A stretch of DNA of 38,790 nt from Symbiodinium natans (GCA_905221605.1 CAJNDS010001047.1:1-38790), one strand, 5' to 3'; shown: positions 19,501-29,453, counted from the stretch's first letter. Made by a program: numbers and translations. Notes: a model not told the origin generated them from the sequence alone.

Positions 19501-20683
19501 CCCGAGCCTGCCGTCGGCTGTCCTGGCTGCGGACGTAAGTTTCGCACATTTCCGTGCACCAGTACAAGTGGGGCCACGCTGCGCATTCCAGGCCAACGGT
19601 CTCGATGAAGTTCATGGGCAGCCAAGGAATGGGGTCGGCGGCGTCAACCTCCCCGTCGACGATCTTACGCCATCGCTGCCCCAAGAAGCGTTGGTGCGAG
19701 GCCAGGAACTCGCCGTAAGAACTGCCCGAGTCCTCGTCCGTCAAGTAGCGATACGCCTTGCGCCCCTTCTTCCTGCTCGACTTGCTGCGCAACGCCTCGA
19801 GCCGCCGCTCCACGGATGTCGCCTTCCAGCTGAAGCGAATCGGGGCGGTGTGAGCCCAGTAGCCTCCTTGCGCTCGCTCGCCCGGCCCCGTGTAGATGTC
19901 GAACATGGTCAGCGCCTCCAGCACGGCGTCCGGCAAGTTTCTCAAAGGTTCCGGGACTTCCTCCGGGCGAGGTGCCCAGTAGCCAATGCCTTTCTGGCAA
20001 TACTTGCACTGGCTGGGCGCTGCCTTCCTGTCAGGCCGCCGGACGTGCGTGGGCCAGAATTTCTGGGGCTGCAGGCGATGGCATTCGGAGCACATGCTCC
20101 ACGAGTCGAACCGCGCCCACTTGCAGAAGCCCTCAGCAAGACGGCTGCGCCACTCTGCAGTCGGTCGCCTGCGGTCCTCCTGGTAGATGGCGGGGAGCTT
20201 GCGTGCCAGCCTGCGGAGGCAGGCAGCCTCCTCTCGCTCGTGCTCTGCCTGCTCGGCGTCGGTCGGCCGACCTTGCGCCGCACGGCTTGCCAGGAGAGCG
20301 CGCCACTGCTCGTGCTTGGAGACTCGGGCCGCCGCTTCTCGCTGCTTACGGTTTTGCTGCGCGTTGCGAGCACGCGCGGCCTTTGTGGGTCCCTTCTTAT
20401 GCAGTCGCGCCAATCTGCCCAGGCACTGGTCTAAGGCTTCCTGACCAACAAAAGCCTTGATCCGGTTGCACGCATCATCGTAGATCTCCTCATCGTGCTC
20501 CTTGAAGTACTCGAGGGCATTGCTGATGGCTCGCTTGCCTGGAGCAGTCGTCAGATGCTTCTGCAGGAGGTCGGCGTCGCAGAAGCAACACCTCGTCTGT
20601 CCGCGAGCAGGTTGCATTCCGGCCTTGTCCCCAACGCTCACCGTGCTGAACCTGCAGGCGTCGGCTTCGAGCGGCCGGGGCAC
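16535..20683 (-). CDS. Helitron-like Rep/PIF1 helicase, copy 2, damaged N-terminus
   Basis: A 1382-residue open frame, nearly identical to the other two copies. Intact motifs: CSECH and CKYC clusters, FITVSP, HUH pair H601/H603, two-tyrosine Y705/Y709, Walker A K1004, Walker B DE, and the C-terminal PIF1 motifs KVQGATL and YVALSR, ending AKGV. Two lesions are visible. One G is missing near 20669 relative to copies 1 and 3, so the usual start at 20790 is out of frame and the frame opens at an internal ATG at 20683, losing about 45 residues. A 66 bp in-frame deletion near 19328 removes about 22 residues just before Rep motif 1, a Trp/Leu-rich stretch present in the other copies. Catalytic motifs survive, so residual activity is possible but the fold is doubtful. 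Confidence 0.85.
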   Translation of the reverse strand: MPRPLEADACRFSTVSVGDKAGMQPARGQTRCCFCDADLLQKHLTTAPGKRAISNALEYFKEHDEEIYDDACNRIKAFVGQEALDQCLGRLARLHKKGPTKAARARNAQQNRKQREAAARVSKHEQWRALLASRAAQGRPTDAEQAEHEREEAACLRRLARKLPAIYQEDRRRPTAEWRSRLAEGFCKWARFDSWSMCSECHRLQPQKFWPTHVRRPDRKAAPSQCKYCQKGIGYWAPRPEEVPEPLRNLPDAVLEALTMFDIYTGPGERAQGGYWAHTAPIRFSWKATSVERRLEALRSKSSRKKGRKAYRYLTDEDSGSSYGEFLASHQRFLGQRWRKIVDGEVDAADPIPWLPMNFIETVGLECAAWPHLYWCTEMCETYVRSQDSRRQARAGGGSQQQLQQMRGDSSEEEAEFEENARDGEQSGRQSFKSSFLAKVFSGVIGYGADCRTSLRSALAGRNFSPVYWHNMHAALVDVAKQIGLPALFITVSPFEPSAPYHVWLEDELKKMLRTRTNLPAAETFHLAHLLTQVAEGLICGTNKRNLQAKHRCWREHVLAAADSGQTDTVVEIFGRLEFQDGKRKRHVGQAQNYHGSGRAHLHLLVWMKNMSAVDWSNILRADLAEEEPEMKDLVEDSQLDYDSSGWPLREDPTTFDEPSGRILLHHPQSAKAAHVRAFLSDVIAAMQCHMDVLTGDGRALLLQYVASYAAKFSDSFATTWLNEEASAYHLARRILSEYHPLEPEMWLQLGAQFFRQVIATPVMRRLSVRCPWTGPPGEWEKKYMECEWRDDDCTLLEYMRLSNKDGRRRSTVRGGGRRRVAVVAQLHSRLKDSFYGQWLLLNVPFREVDELWDDCVLGVPEGYRMLALCLLRRPGLWRRPMEVQRELQLEGYRDAHVRNILAMLEAHTAVVDAYLTGTLNLEDDPVPIPGLFAAPELGFRGALDPEQVMAVDNVREMVEWAVQRRYPDEATAEDLRNFTETHLERAPRKGRPLCILGPAGSGKSTCVEVAIRRAVEAGAHVGIACPTGVLASSYREKFPDLDVDTLHGMFLLHKPENETWDAMTFFDLVVIDEVGQLSKSTFERLLRLWDNAERRPALVFVGDFHQLRGMDPTRASDSPRWRSQVVVRHLKTMRRCKCSELRWKLELLRTAKPSRQQLLNLIRGHRAMPDRPGVSPDPTVLDMRDMLAAAPTSTFVTITRCNAALLNDLAIDALFGDSEPVCTVPGDPESNVDNYGPGGKLMDCQPAQIPIHIGMRVTLTRNVNKELHFVNGMTAVVVDVQQHCVVVRTRVCNIVTVFPYTDDEFEVMGEQRRVTYLPLRLGYAITLQKVQGATLDHVTIWLDVANVEAAGYVALSRVQRDADWRFIDHVTPHHFTPAKGV

Positions 20684-21649
20684 TGCTCCTTTGGGTAGTA
20701 CGCCCGGCGCTGCGCTGGTCGCCGGAGGACGGGCTTGGCGGCAGCAGCGGGGCGGCGCATCGGTGCCATGGCTACGAGGCCGGGATGCATGGATGCCTCA
20801 GTGATCGAATTGCGCCAAGATGCTGCAGCGTGAGACGGACGACCTGAGACTTATAATACATATTTTATTGCCTACGCTACTTCGATTATTCGAAGTACAA
20901 AGTTATCTAATAATCATATTACATACAGCTTGTAGGACTTACGAATCAATCTTAGTACTTACTACGCAATACGTATTGGTTGTTGCTTACTCGCCTTTCC
21001 CACTTACTTATTACTGTTTCTGGTTACTTCTTACTTGCTATGGCCAAGGAGCTGCACGTGGCGGAAGGGGGGATGAACTGCTGATGAGCAAGCTGCTTCC
21101 AGGACATGGTATTGGGCTGACTACTTAAAGTAATATTCTTCTTCTTGTGAGCGTTCAGAACTCGTATCACTTCCGACTTCGTGCCTGCATATATTATTAC
21201 ATACTGCTTGCTACATGTTGCGCATTGCTTTGTTTACTTACTGGCTTGCTTACTTGCTTGCTTACTTGCTAGTTGTTGCTCTTGACTATTTACTACGTAT
21301 GATTTATTGCTGTTGCTAGTACGCTCTTTTTTGGAATTCGTTCCTTACCTATTGGGTTACCGCAAAATCAAAAAAGACTTTGTGAAAAAACGGCTGGTGC
21401 GAAAACTGCCAAAATTCGTGTTTTCCCATTTTGCCGATTTCACCGCTACTATGCCCTGGCTTATAAAAACAAGAATCCCGATTTTTTCTGTGGCCGGCGT
21501 AGCACGTTCGACGGATTTGGGGCAGCAAAAACGGGTGCGTTTTTGCTTAAAATTGACCTCCGAAAAAAAACGCGTTTCTTGCTGGGACAAGGCAGGGGGC
21601 ATGCTTGGCCGGGTTGGCGGAATGGCTTCCCTTAGCTTTAAAAACCAAG
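20684..21649 (-). promoter_or_regulatory. N-terminal remnant and upstream region of helicase copy 2
   Basis: 20684-20790 is the out-of-frame N-terminal coding remnant, ending at the ATG equivalent to 6873 of copy 1. Beyond it lies the conserved AT-rich upstream region, close to that of copy 1, including the TTACTTGC short repeats (21235-21275). No specific promoter element recognised. Confidence 0.45.
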
Positions 21650-21714
21650 GGTCAGTCAGGTCTGAGTGACGCCAGCCAGTTCTGAGTGACGGTCAGTCAG
21701 TTCTGAATGACGCC
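21650..21714. repeat. Triple GTCAGTCAG palindromic repeat
   Basis: Same three-unit block as at 7734, with point changes (CTGAGTGAC instead of CTGACTGAC) that weaken the first stem. Confidence 0.75.
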
Positions 21715-21730
21715 CGAGTATTTTTCACAA

Positions 21731-21930
21731 CCCCCACCCCAACCCCCCCCCCCCCCCCCCTACCCCCCCCTAACCCTGCCCTACCCACCCCCCCCCGACC
21801 CCCCCCCCCCCCCAACCCCCCCCCCCACCCCCCGCCACCCCCCTACCCCCCCCTACCCCCCCCTACCCCCCCCCCCCCCCAACCCCCCCCCCCCCCCCGC
21901 CTACCGCCCGCCCCCCCTCCGACCGCCCCT
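21731..21930. repeat. C-tract (G-rich on - strand), module 3
   Basis: About 200 bp of C runs with interspersed TA and A, including CCCTAACCCTGCCCTACCC, which looks like decayed telomere repeat. Same place as in modules 1 and 4. Confidence 0.9.
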
Positions 21931-21978
21931 CGAAATTGGCGCCAACTATGATGGTTTTACAGATTGTTTTTTAAATTT

Positions 21979-22183
21979 AAAACCCTAAACCCTAAAAGGA
22001 ATAGGTTTGGGTGGTTGGGCCGCCTCCTGAACGGCGCGGGGTGGGTATATGTTGGTCGGCCTGCAGTAAGCGGGCCGAAGAGCCGCTTTTACAGCAAGCA
22101 CGCCGTCCACCGCAAGAACTGCACTAGTACAGACGTCTCACCCGTGCCCGGAAATTCAACACCCCATTTGGGAAAAGGCGCGA
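21979..22183. repeat. Block A (copy 3)
   Basis: Essentially identical to 8042-8245, with telomere units at its left edge, the TCGGCC/GGCCGA hairpin, and AAAGGCGCG at the telomere array. Confidence 0.85.
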
Positions 22184-22403
22184 AAACCCTAAACCCTAAA
22201 CCCTAAACCCTAAACCCTAAACCCTAAACCCTAAACCCTAAACCCTAAACCCTAAACCCTAAACCCTAAACCCTAAACCCTAAACCCTAAACCCTAAACC
22301 CTAAACCCTAAACCCTCAACCCTCAACCCTCACCCCTAACCCTAAACCCTAAACCCTAAACCCTAAACCCTAAACCCTAAACCCTAAACCCTAAACCCTA
22401 AAC
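22184..22403. repeat. Interstitial telomere array (CCCTAAA)n
   Basis: About 31 units, 220 bp. A cluster of variants (CCCTCAA, CCCTCAC, CCCCTAA) at about 22313-22340 divides two perfect stretches. Confidence 0.98.
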
Positions 22404-22590
22404 TGCGGCCAAAGCGCCCCTCGCTACTTTTGCGACTTGCTGTCCCAAATGGAATGATGCATGCCACGGAACATTACAAGTAGCACGTGCGTGGCACCAC
22501 AAGCGTGGAGCTGTTCTCATTAGGGACAGTATGCCTGTCCCTTGGCGTACGCCAATAAGACTATATATTATAGATAATACCTTAAACCCT
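22404..22590. repeat. Block B hairpin cluster, version 2, GC hairpin lost
   Basis: Same stems as 13967-14190: AGGGACAG/CTGTCCCT (22522-22542), TTGGCGTACGCCAA (22542-22555), CTATA-TAT-TATAG (22561-22573). The GCCGCC/GGCGGC hairpin near the telomere edge is missing, apparently by deletion between two GCGGCCAAAGCGCC direct repeats. Confidence 0.85.
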
Positions 22591-23300
22591 AAACCGGAGC
22601 TTGGTGACGTGCTGTTTGGGGGCAGGTCCGTGCTGTTTGGGGGCAGGTCCCAGGAAGCTTAAAAAGGTCTCAGAAGGCTCCTGAGGGCTTGAAAAAGGCT
22701 TAGAAAGCTTCAAAAAGCCTCCAAATGGCTTTGCAAGCCATAAACCCCCCAAAAAAGGCCTGAGAGGCCCCGCGCGCTTTTCAATGCCTAATTTTGCTCA
22801 AAGGGGGGTCGCATTTTTGAATTTTAAAGGCAAAATAGTCTTCGGAGACCCCCCCTTGCCTCAAACTCCGACCCCCCCTTGAGAGGGAAAGTTTGCCTCC
22901 AAAAACAGACCAAATGAAGGGGACCCCAGGATCGGCGCGGGTCCCAGCTAAAAATGCGATTTTTTAAGACTGAAATCGACGGTTCTGGGTGAGCTCTGGT
23001 TTTCTGGACTTTCGACCAAACCGAGCCTTCACCGGTTTCAGAATTCAAGTTTTCATGGTTTTTCAAGGTTTTTCAAAGTTTTCAGTGTTTTTCAAGGTTT
23101 TTCAATGTTTTTCAGGATATTTCAGGGTTTTTAACCCTCAATTCTGATGAAGGGCCGCCCCCGCGACCTTTTCACAGCCTAGTTTTGGTCAAGAGGGGGT
23201 CGCATTTTTCAGTTTTAAAGGCAAAATAGTCTTTGGAGACCCCCCCTTGCCTCAAACTCCGACCCCACTTGACATGGAAAGTTTGTTTCAAAAAGGCCTC
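22591..23300. repeat. Linker with two block C copies and T-rich repeats
   Basis: Parallel to 14191-14885. A short duplication GTGCTGTTTGGGGGCAGGTC occurs at 22610-22648. Block C copies lie at about 22757-22905 and 23160-23300, with TTTTTCAAGG short repeats between them (23055-23115). No gene seen. Confidence 0.75.
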
Positions 23301-24825
23301 CCAAAAAGCCGGAAGCCCAGGATTTGCCAGACCCGCTATTAAAAATGCGATTTTTTAGTACTGAAATCGATGGTTTTGGGCGCCCATCCATTTTATCGCC
23401 AAAAGGGCCAGGAAAGCCCCAAAAAGCCCTCAAGGGCTGCCAAAAGGCTTTAAAAGCCACCAAAGGGCTTCAAAAAGCCTCCCAAAAAGCCGGAAGCCCA
23501 GGATTTGCCAGACCCGCTATTAAGAATGCGATTTTTTAATACTGATCCATTTTATCGCCAAAAGGGCCAGGAAAGCTCCAAAAAGCCCTCAAGGGCTACC
23601 AAAAGGCTTTAAAAGCCACCAAAGGGCTTCAAAAAGCCTCCCAAAAAGCCGAAAGCCCAGGATTTGCCAGACCCGCTATTAAAAATGCGATTTTTAGGTA
23701 CTGAAATCGATGGTTTTGGGCGCCCCATCCATTTTATCCCCAAAAGGGCCAGGAAAGCCCCAAAAAGCCTTCAAGGGCTGGCTACCAAAAGGCTTTAAAA
23801 GCCACCAAAGGATTTGCCAGACCCGCTATTAAAAATGCGATTTTTTAGTACTGAAATCGATGGTTTTGGGCGCCCTCCATTTTATCGCCAAAAGGGCCAG
23901 GAAAGCCCCAAAAAGCCCTCAAGGGCTGCCAAAAGGCTTTAAAAGCCACCAAAGGGCTTCAAAAAGCCTCCCAAAAAGCCGGAAGCCCAGGATTTGCCAG
24001 ACCCGCTATTAAGAATGCGATTTTTTAATACTGATCCATTTTATCGCCAAAGGGCCAGGAAAGCCCCAAAAAGCCCTCAAGGGCTACCAAAAGGCTTTAA
24101 AAGCCACCAAAGGGCTTCAAAAAGCCTCCCAAAAAGCCGGAAGCCCAGGATTTGCCAGACCCGCTATTAAAAATGCGATTTTTTAGTACTGAAATCGATG
24201 GTTTTGGGCGCCCATCCATTTTATCGCCAAAAGGGCCAGGAAAGCCCCAAAAAGCCTTCAAGGGCTACCAAAAGGCTTAAAAGCCACCAAAGGGCTTCAA
24301 AAAGCCTCCCAAAAAGCCGGAAGCCCAGGATTTGCCAGACCCGCTATTAAAAATGCGATTTTTTAATACTGAAATCGATGGTTTTGGGCGCCCATCCATT
24401 TTATCGCCAAAAGGGCCAGGAAAGCCCCAAAAAGCCTTCAAGGGCTACCAAAAGGCTTAAAAGCCACCAAAGGGCTTCAAAAAGCCTCCCAAAAAGCCGG
24501 AAGCCCAGGATTTGCCAGACCCGCTATTAAAAATGCGATTTTTTAATACTGAAATCGATGGCTTTGGGCGCCCATCCATTTTATCCCCAAAAGGGCCAGG
24601 AAAGCCCCAAAAAGCCCTCAAGGGCTACCAAAAGGCGTTAAAAGCCACCAAAAGGCTTCAAAAAGCCTCCCAAAAAGCCGGAAGCGCAGGATTTGCCAGA
24701 CCCGCTATAAAAAATGCGATTTTTAGTACTGAAATCGATTGTTTTGGGCACGCCTCCATTTTACACCCAAAAAAGCCAGGAAAGCTACAGGAAACCCAGG
24801 GCTACCAAAAGGCTTGAAAGGTCAC
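23301..24825. repeat. ~180 bp satellite array, module 4
   Basis: About nine monomers. Two monomers (near 23522 and 24011) share the same internal deletion of the ATCGATGG region, showing a ~489 bp higher-order duplication. Two adjacent monomers (24172-24531) are almost identical. The last monomer (near 24714) is the ATCGATTG class, as in module 1. Confidence 0.92.
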
Positions 24826-25130
24826 CAAATGAACCCATAATTTTCTGGATCTTGGGGTTTATGGGGGCGGAAGTGCGTTGTTCGGAAGCCTAAAAAAGCA
24901 TCCAATGGCATCCAACAAGCATAAAGGAAGGATCGGAACGCAAGCAAGGACACAAGCAGCAGAAGCCTGAAGCTGCACTTGCCAAGAAGGCTGCACTGTG
25001 ATGTTTTGCACTGAGCTCGCCTATTGTCACATCATGTCCTGTCCATTGGTTACGGACTTGCCACAGCCATATCACAAATCTGTACATAAGACAGCGGGCA
25101 AGCGCAAAGAACCAGCACAAGCTAGCGTCT
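24826..25130 (-). other. Conserved 3' flank of helicase copy 3
   Basis: Homologous to the flanks of copies 1 and 2. The satellite side differs from them from about AACCCATAATTT outward, so the edge of the conserved unit falls within about 10 bp of 24826. Confidence 0.6.
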
Positions 25131-28100
25131 CTATACACCTTTGGCCGGCGTGAAATGGTGAGGGGTCACGTGGCCGATGAATCGCCAATCCGCGTCTCGC
25201 TGGACGCGAGAAAGTGCTACATAGCCCGCAGCCTCCACGTTCGCAACATCCAGCCAGATGGTCACGTGGTCGAGAGTGGCACCTTGCACCTTTTGCAACG
25301 TGATGGCGTAACCCAGTCGAAGAGGCAGGTAAGTCACCCTGCGCAACTCCCCCATCACCTCGAACTCGTCGTCAGTATACGGGAAAACTGTGACGATGTT
25401 GCCGACACGGGTGCGCACCACCACACAGTGTTGCTGGACGTCCACCACCACGGCAGTCATGCCATTCACGAAGTGGAGCTCCTTGTTGACGTTGCGAGTG
25501 AGCGTCACCCGCATGCCTATGTGGATAGGGATTTGCGCAGGCTGGCAATCCATCAGCTTACCCCCGGGGCCATAGTTGTCGACGTTGCTTTCGGGATCCC
25601 CAGGCACGGTGCAAACGGGCTCCGAATCGCCGAACAAGGCGTCGATGGCCAGGTCGTTCAGCAGGGCGGCGTTGCACCTTGTGATTGTCACAAAGGTACT
25701 TGTCGGGGCAGCAGCGAGCATGTCTCGCATGTCGAGCACGGTGGGATCTGGCGAAACTCCGGGCCTGTCCGGCATTGCGCGATGCCCCCGTATCAAGTTC
25801 AGGAGCTGCTGCCTGGAGGGCTTGGCCGTGCGCAGCAGCTCCAGTTTCCACCGCAGTTCCGAGCATTTACAGCGACGCATAGTCTTCAGATGCCTCACCA
25901 CGACCTGCGATCGCCACCTCGGGCTGTCCGAGGCACGTGTGGGGTCCATGCCTCGCAGCTGGTGGAAATCCCCAACGAACACCAAGGCCGGTCTTCGCTC
26001 GGCGTTGTCCCAGAGTCGCAGCAGGCGCTCGAACGTCGATTTGGAAAGCTGCCCGACCTCATCGATGACGACCAAGTCGAAAAAGGTCATAGCATCCCAG
26101 GTTTCGTTCTCCGGCTTGTGCAACAAGAACATGCCGTGGAGGGTGTCCACGTCGAGGTCCGGGAATTTCTCCCTGTAGCTGCTGGCCAACACTCCAGTAG
26201 GGCACGCGATGCCGACGTGAGCGCCGGCTTCCACGGCGCGGCGGATGGCGACCTCCACGCACGTGGACTTGCCACTGCCCGCTGGTCCAAGGATGCACAG
26301 CGGCCGCCCCTTGCGAGGAGCGCGCTCCAAGTGAGTTTCAGTGAAGTTGCGCAAATCTTCGGCCGTGGCCTCGTCCGGATACCGCCTCTGCACGGCCCAC
26401 TCGACCATTTCGCGGACGTTGTCCACCGCCATCACTTGCTCGGGATCCAGCGCCCCTCGAAATCCCAGTTCTGGCGCCGCAAACAGGCCCGGTATGGGCA
26501 CCGGGTCGTCTTCCAAATTGAGCGCGCCAGTGAGGTAGGCGTCGACGACGGCCGTGTGTGCCTCCAGCATGGCCAGGATGTTGCGGACGCGCGCGTCCCG
26601 ATACCCTTCCAGCTGCAGCTCTCTCTGCACTTCCATCGGGCGGCGCCACAAGCCGGGGCGCCGAAGCAGACATAAGGCCAACATGCGGTAACCTTCCGGC
26701 ACGCCCAATACGCGGTCGTCCCAGAGTTCATCTACTTCCCGAAAAGGCACGTTGAGAAGGAGCCATTGCCCGTAGAAGGAGTCCTTGAGCCGGCTGTGCA
26801 GCTGAGCAACAACAGCGACGCGGCGGCGGCCCCCACCACGTACTGTGGATCGCCGGCGCCCGTCCTTGTTGGACAGCCGCATGTATTCCAGCAGCGTGCA
26901 ATCGTTGTCTCTCCACTCACACTCCATGTACTTCTTCTCCCACTCGCCGGGCGGGCCAGTCCAGGGACAGCGCACGCTGAGGCGCCGCATCACAGGGGTT
27001 GCGATGACCTGCCGGAAGAACTGCGCGCCCAGCTGCAGCCACATCTCGGGCTCGAGCGGATGGTACTCTGACAGGATCCGCCGCGCCAAGTGGTAGGCCG
27101 ACGCCTCCTCATTCAGCCAGGTTGTGGCGAAGGAGTCGCTGAACTTGGCTGCGTAGCTGGCAACATACTGCAGCAGCAGAGCTCGGCCGTCCCCCGTCAG
27201 CACGTCCATGTGGCACTGCATGGCTGCTATGACATCAGACAAGAAAGCTCGTACATGCGCCGCCTTGGCGCTCTGAGGATGGTGTAGCAAGATGCGGCCG
27301 CTGGCTTCGTCGAAAGTCGTCGGGTCTTCTCGCAAAGGCCAAGCGCTGCTGTCGTAATCCAACTGCGAGTCCTCGACCAAGTCCTTCATCTCCGGCTCGT
27401 CTTCCGCCAAGTCGGCTCGCAGGATGTTGGACCAGTCCACGGCCGACATGTTCTTCATCCAAACCAAAAGGTGGAGATGGGCACGGCCGGATCCGTGGTA
27501 GTTCTGCGCTTGCCCCACATGTCGTTTCCGCTTGCCGTCCTGGAACTCTAGTCGACCGAAGATCTCGACGACCGTGTCAGTCTGGCCGCTGTCGGCAGCT
27601 GCCAGGACGTGCTCTCTCCAGCACCGATGCTTCGCTTTGAGGTTTCGCTTGTTGGTGCCACATATGAGTCCTTCGGCGACTTGAGTCAGAAGGTGCGCCA
27701 GGTGGAAAGTCTCCGCAGCTGGGAGATTGGTCCGGGTGCGCAGCATCTTCTTGAGCTCGTCTTCCAACCAGACGTGATACGGGGCAGACGGCTCGAAGGG
27801 CGACACAGTGATGAAGAGCGCAGGAAGGCCGATCTGCTTCACCACATCCACCAGCGCGGCATGCATATTGTGCCAGTACACAGGCGAGAAGTTTCTGCCG
27901 GCCAGGGCCATGCGAAGTGAGGTGCCGCCGCAGTGCTTAGCTCCGCCAAGGCTGCTCCATAGCCACAGGTCGTAGACAAATTGGGCGAGCTTCCAATCTG
28001 CGCCGTAGCCGATCACTCCGGAGAAGACCTTGGCGAGGAAGCTGGACTTGAAGCTCTGGCGCCACAACTGCTCCCCGTCCTGCGCATTCTCCTCGAACTC

Positions 28101-29453
28101 GGCCTCATCGTCGGAGCTGTCGCCTCTCACCTGGTGTTGTTGCTGTTGGCTTCCACCTCCTGCCCGAGCCTGCCGCCGGCTGTCCTGGCTGCGGACGTAA
28201 GTTTCGCACATTTCCGCGCACCAGTACAGGTGAGGCCATGCTGCGCACTCCAGGCCCACGGTCTCGATGAAGTTCATGGGCAGCCAAGGAATGGGGTCGG
28301 CGGCGTCCACTTCCCCGTCGACGATCTTACGCCATCGCTGCCCCAGGAAGCGTTGGTGCGAGGCCAAGAACTCGCCGTAAGAACTGCCCGAGCCCTCGTC
28401 CGTCAGAAAGCGATACGCCTTGCGTCCCTTCTTCCTGCTGGACTTGCTGCGCAGCGCCTCGAGCCGCCGCTCCACGGATGTCGCCTTCCAGCTGAAGCGA
28501 ATCGGGGCGGTGTGAGCCCAGTAGCCTCCTTGCGCTCGCTCGCCCGGCCCCGTGTAGATGTCGAACATGGTCAGCGCCTCCAGCACGGCGTCCGGCAAGT
28601 TTCTCAAAGGTTCCGGGACTTCCTCCGGGCGAGGTGCCCAGTAGCCAATGCCTTTCTGGCAATACTTGCACTTGCTGGGCGCTGCCTTCCTGTCAGGCCG
28701 CCTGACGTGCGTGGGCCAGAATTTCTGGGGCTGCAGGCGATGGCATTCGGAGCACATGCTCCACGAATCGTACCGCGCCCACTTGCAGAAGCCCTCAGCA
28801 AGACGGCTGCGCCACTCTGCAGTCGGTCGCCTGCGGTCCTCCTGGTAGATGGCGGGGAGCTTGCGTGCCAGCCTGCGAAGGCAGGCAGCCTCCTCTCGCT
28901 CGTGCTCTGCCTGCTCGGCGTCGGTCGGCCGACCCTGCGCCGCACGGCTTGCCAGGAGAGCGCGCCACTGCTCGCCCTTGGAGACTCGGGCCGCCGCTTC
29001 TCGCTGCTCACGCTTCTGCTGCGCGTTGCGAGCACGCGCGGCCTTTGTGGGTCCCTTCTTATGCAGCCGCGCCAATCTGCCCAGGCACTGGTCTAAGGCT
29101 TCTTGACCAACAAAAGCCTTGATCCGGTTGCACGCATCATCGTATATCTCCTCATCGTGCTCCTTGAAGTACTCGAGGGCATTGCTGATGGCTCGCTTGC
29201 CTGGAGCAGTCGTCAGATGCTTCTGCAGGAGGTCAGCGTCGCAGAAGCAACACCTCGTCTGTCCGCGAGCAGGTTGCAGTCCGGCCTTGTCCCCGACGCT
29301 CACCGTGCTGAACCTGCAGGCGTTGGCTTCGGAGCGGCCGGGGCACTGCTCCTTTGGGTAGTACGCCCGGCGCTGCGCTGGTCGCCGGAGGACGGGCTTG
29401 GCGGCAGCAGCGGGGCGGTGCATCGGTGCCATGGCTACGAGGCCGGGATGCAT
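25131..29453 (-). CDS. Helitron-like Rep/PIF1 helicase, copy 3, intact
   Basis: A single 1440-codon open frame with no intron or lesion, within the usual size of Helitron RepHel proteins. Domains in order: basic Arg/Ala-rich N-terminus; cysteine clusters at about 66-70, CSECH 234-238 and CKYC 262-265, followed by a PEPLRNL segment typical of the region before Helitron Rep; a Gln/acidic low-complexity stretch (~430-455); Rep domain with FITVSP (~547), H659-L-H661 and Y763-VAS-Y767-AAK; PIF1 helicase with Walker A K1062, Walker B DE 1131-1132, GDFHQ ~1162, and C-terminal KVQGATL and YVALSR. Start at 29453, or at M8 (29432) in GCCATGG context. Expected role: nick, unwind and rejoin single-stranded DNA in rolling-circle transposition, in the nucleus. 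Likely the master copy. It could instead be a domesticated telomere helicase; the complete HUH and two-tyrosine motifs argue for a transposase. Confidence 0.9.
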   Translation of the reverse strand: MHPGLVAMAPMHRPAAAAKPVLRRPAQRRAYYPKEQCPGRSEANACRFSTVSVGDKAGLQPARGQTRCCFCDADLLQKHLTTAPGKRAISNALEYFKEHDEEIYDDACNRIKAFVGQEALDQCLGRLARLHKKGPTKAARARNAQQKREQREAAARVSKGEQWRALLASRAAQGRPTDAEQAEHEREEAACLRRLARKLPAIYQEDRRRPTAEWRSRLAEGFCKWARYDSWSMCSECHRLQPQKFWPTHVRRPDRKAAPSKCKYCQKGIGYWAPRPEEVPEPLRNLPDAVLEALTMFDIYTGPGERAQGGYWAHTAPIRFSWKATSVERRLEALRSKSSRKKGRKAYRFLTDEGSGSSYGEFLASHQRFLGQRWRKIVDGEVDAADPIPWLPMNFIETVGLECAAWPHLYWCAEMCETYVRSQDSRRQARAGGGSQQQQHQVRGDSSDDEAEFEENAQDGEQLWRQSFKSSFLAKVFSGVIGYGADWKLAQFVYDLWLWSSLGGAKHCGGTSLRMALAGRNFSPVYWHNMHAALVDVVKQIGLPALFITVSPFEPSAPYHVWLEDELKKMLRTRTNLPAAETFHLAHLLTQVAEGLICGTNKRNLKAKHRCWREHVLAAADSGQTDTVVEIFGRLEFQDGKRKRHVGQAQNYHGSGRAHLHLLVWMKNMSAVDWSNILRADLAEDEPEMKDLVEDSQLDYDSSAWPLREDPTTFDEASGRILLHHPQSAKAAHVRAFLSDVIAAMQCHMDVLTGDGRALLLQYVASYAAKFSDSFATTWLNEEASAYHLARRILSEYHPLEPEMWLQLGAQFFRQVIATPVMRRLSVRCPWTGPPGEWEKKYMECEWRDNDCTLLEYMRLSNKDGRRRSTVRGGGRRRVAVVAQLHSRLKDSFYGQWLLLNVPFREVDELWDDRVLGVPEGYRMLALCLLRRPGLWRRPMEVQRELQLEGYRDARVRNILAMLEAHTAVVDAYLTGALNLEDDPVPIPGLFAAPELGFRGALDPEQVMAVDNVREMVEWAVQRRYPDEATAEDLRNFTETHLERAPRKGRPLCILGPAGSGKSTCVEVAIRRAVEAGAHVGIACPTGVLASSYREKFPDLDVDTLHGMFLLHKPENETWDAMTFFDLVVIDEVGQLSKSTFERLLRLWDNAERRPALVFVGDFHQLRGMDPTRASDSPRWRSQVVVRHLKTMRRCKCSELRWKLELLRTAKPSRQQLLNLIRGHRAMPDRPGVSPDPTVLDMRDMLAAAPTSTFVTITRCNAALLNDLAIDALFGDSEPVCTVPGDPESNVDNYGPGGKLMDCQPAQIPIHIGMRVTLTRNVNKELHFVNGMTAVVVDVQQHCVVVRTRVGNIVTVFPYTDDEFEVMGELRRVTYLPLRLGYAITLQKVQGATLDHVTIWLDVANVEAAGYVALSRVQRDADWRFIGHVTPHHFTPAKGV

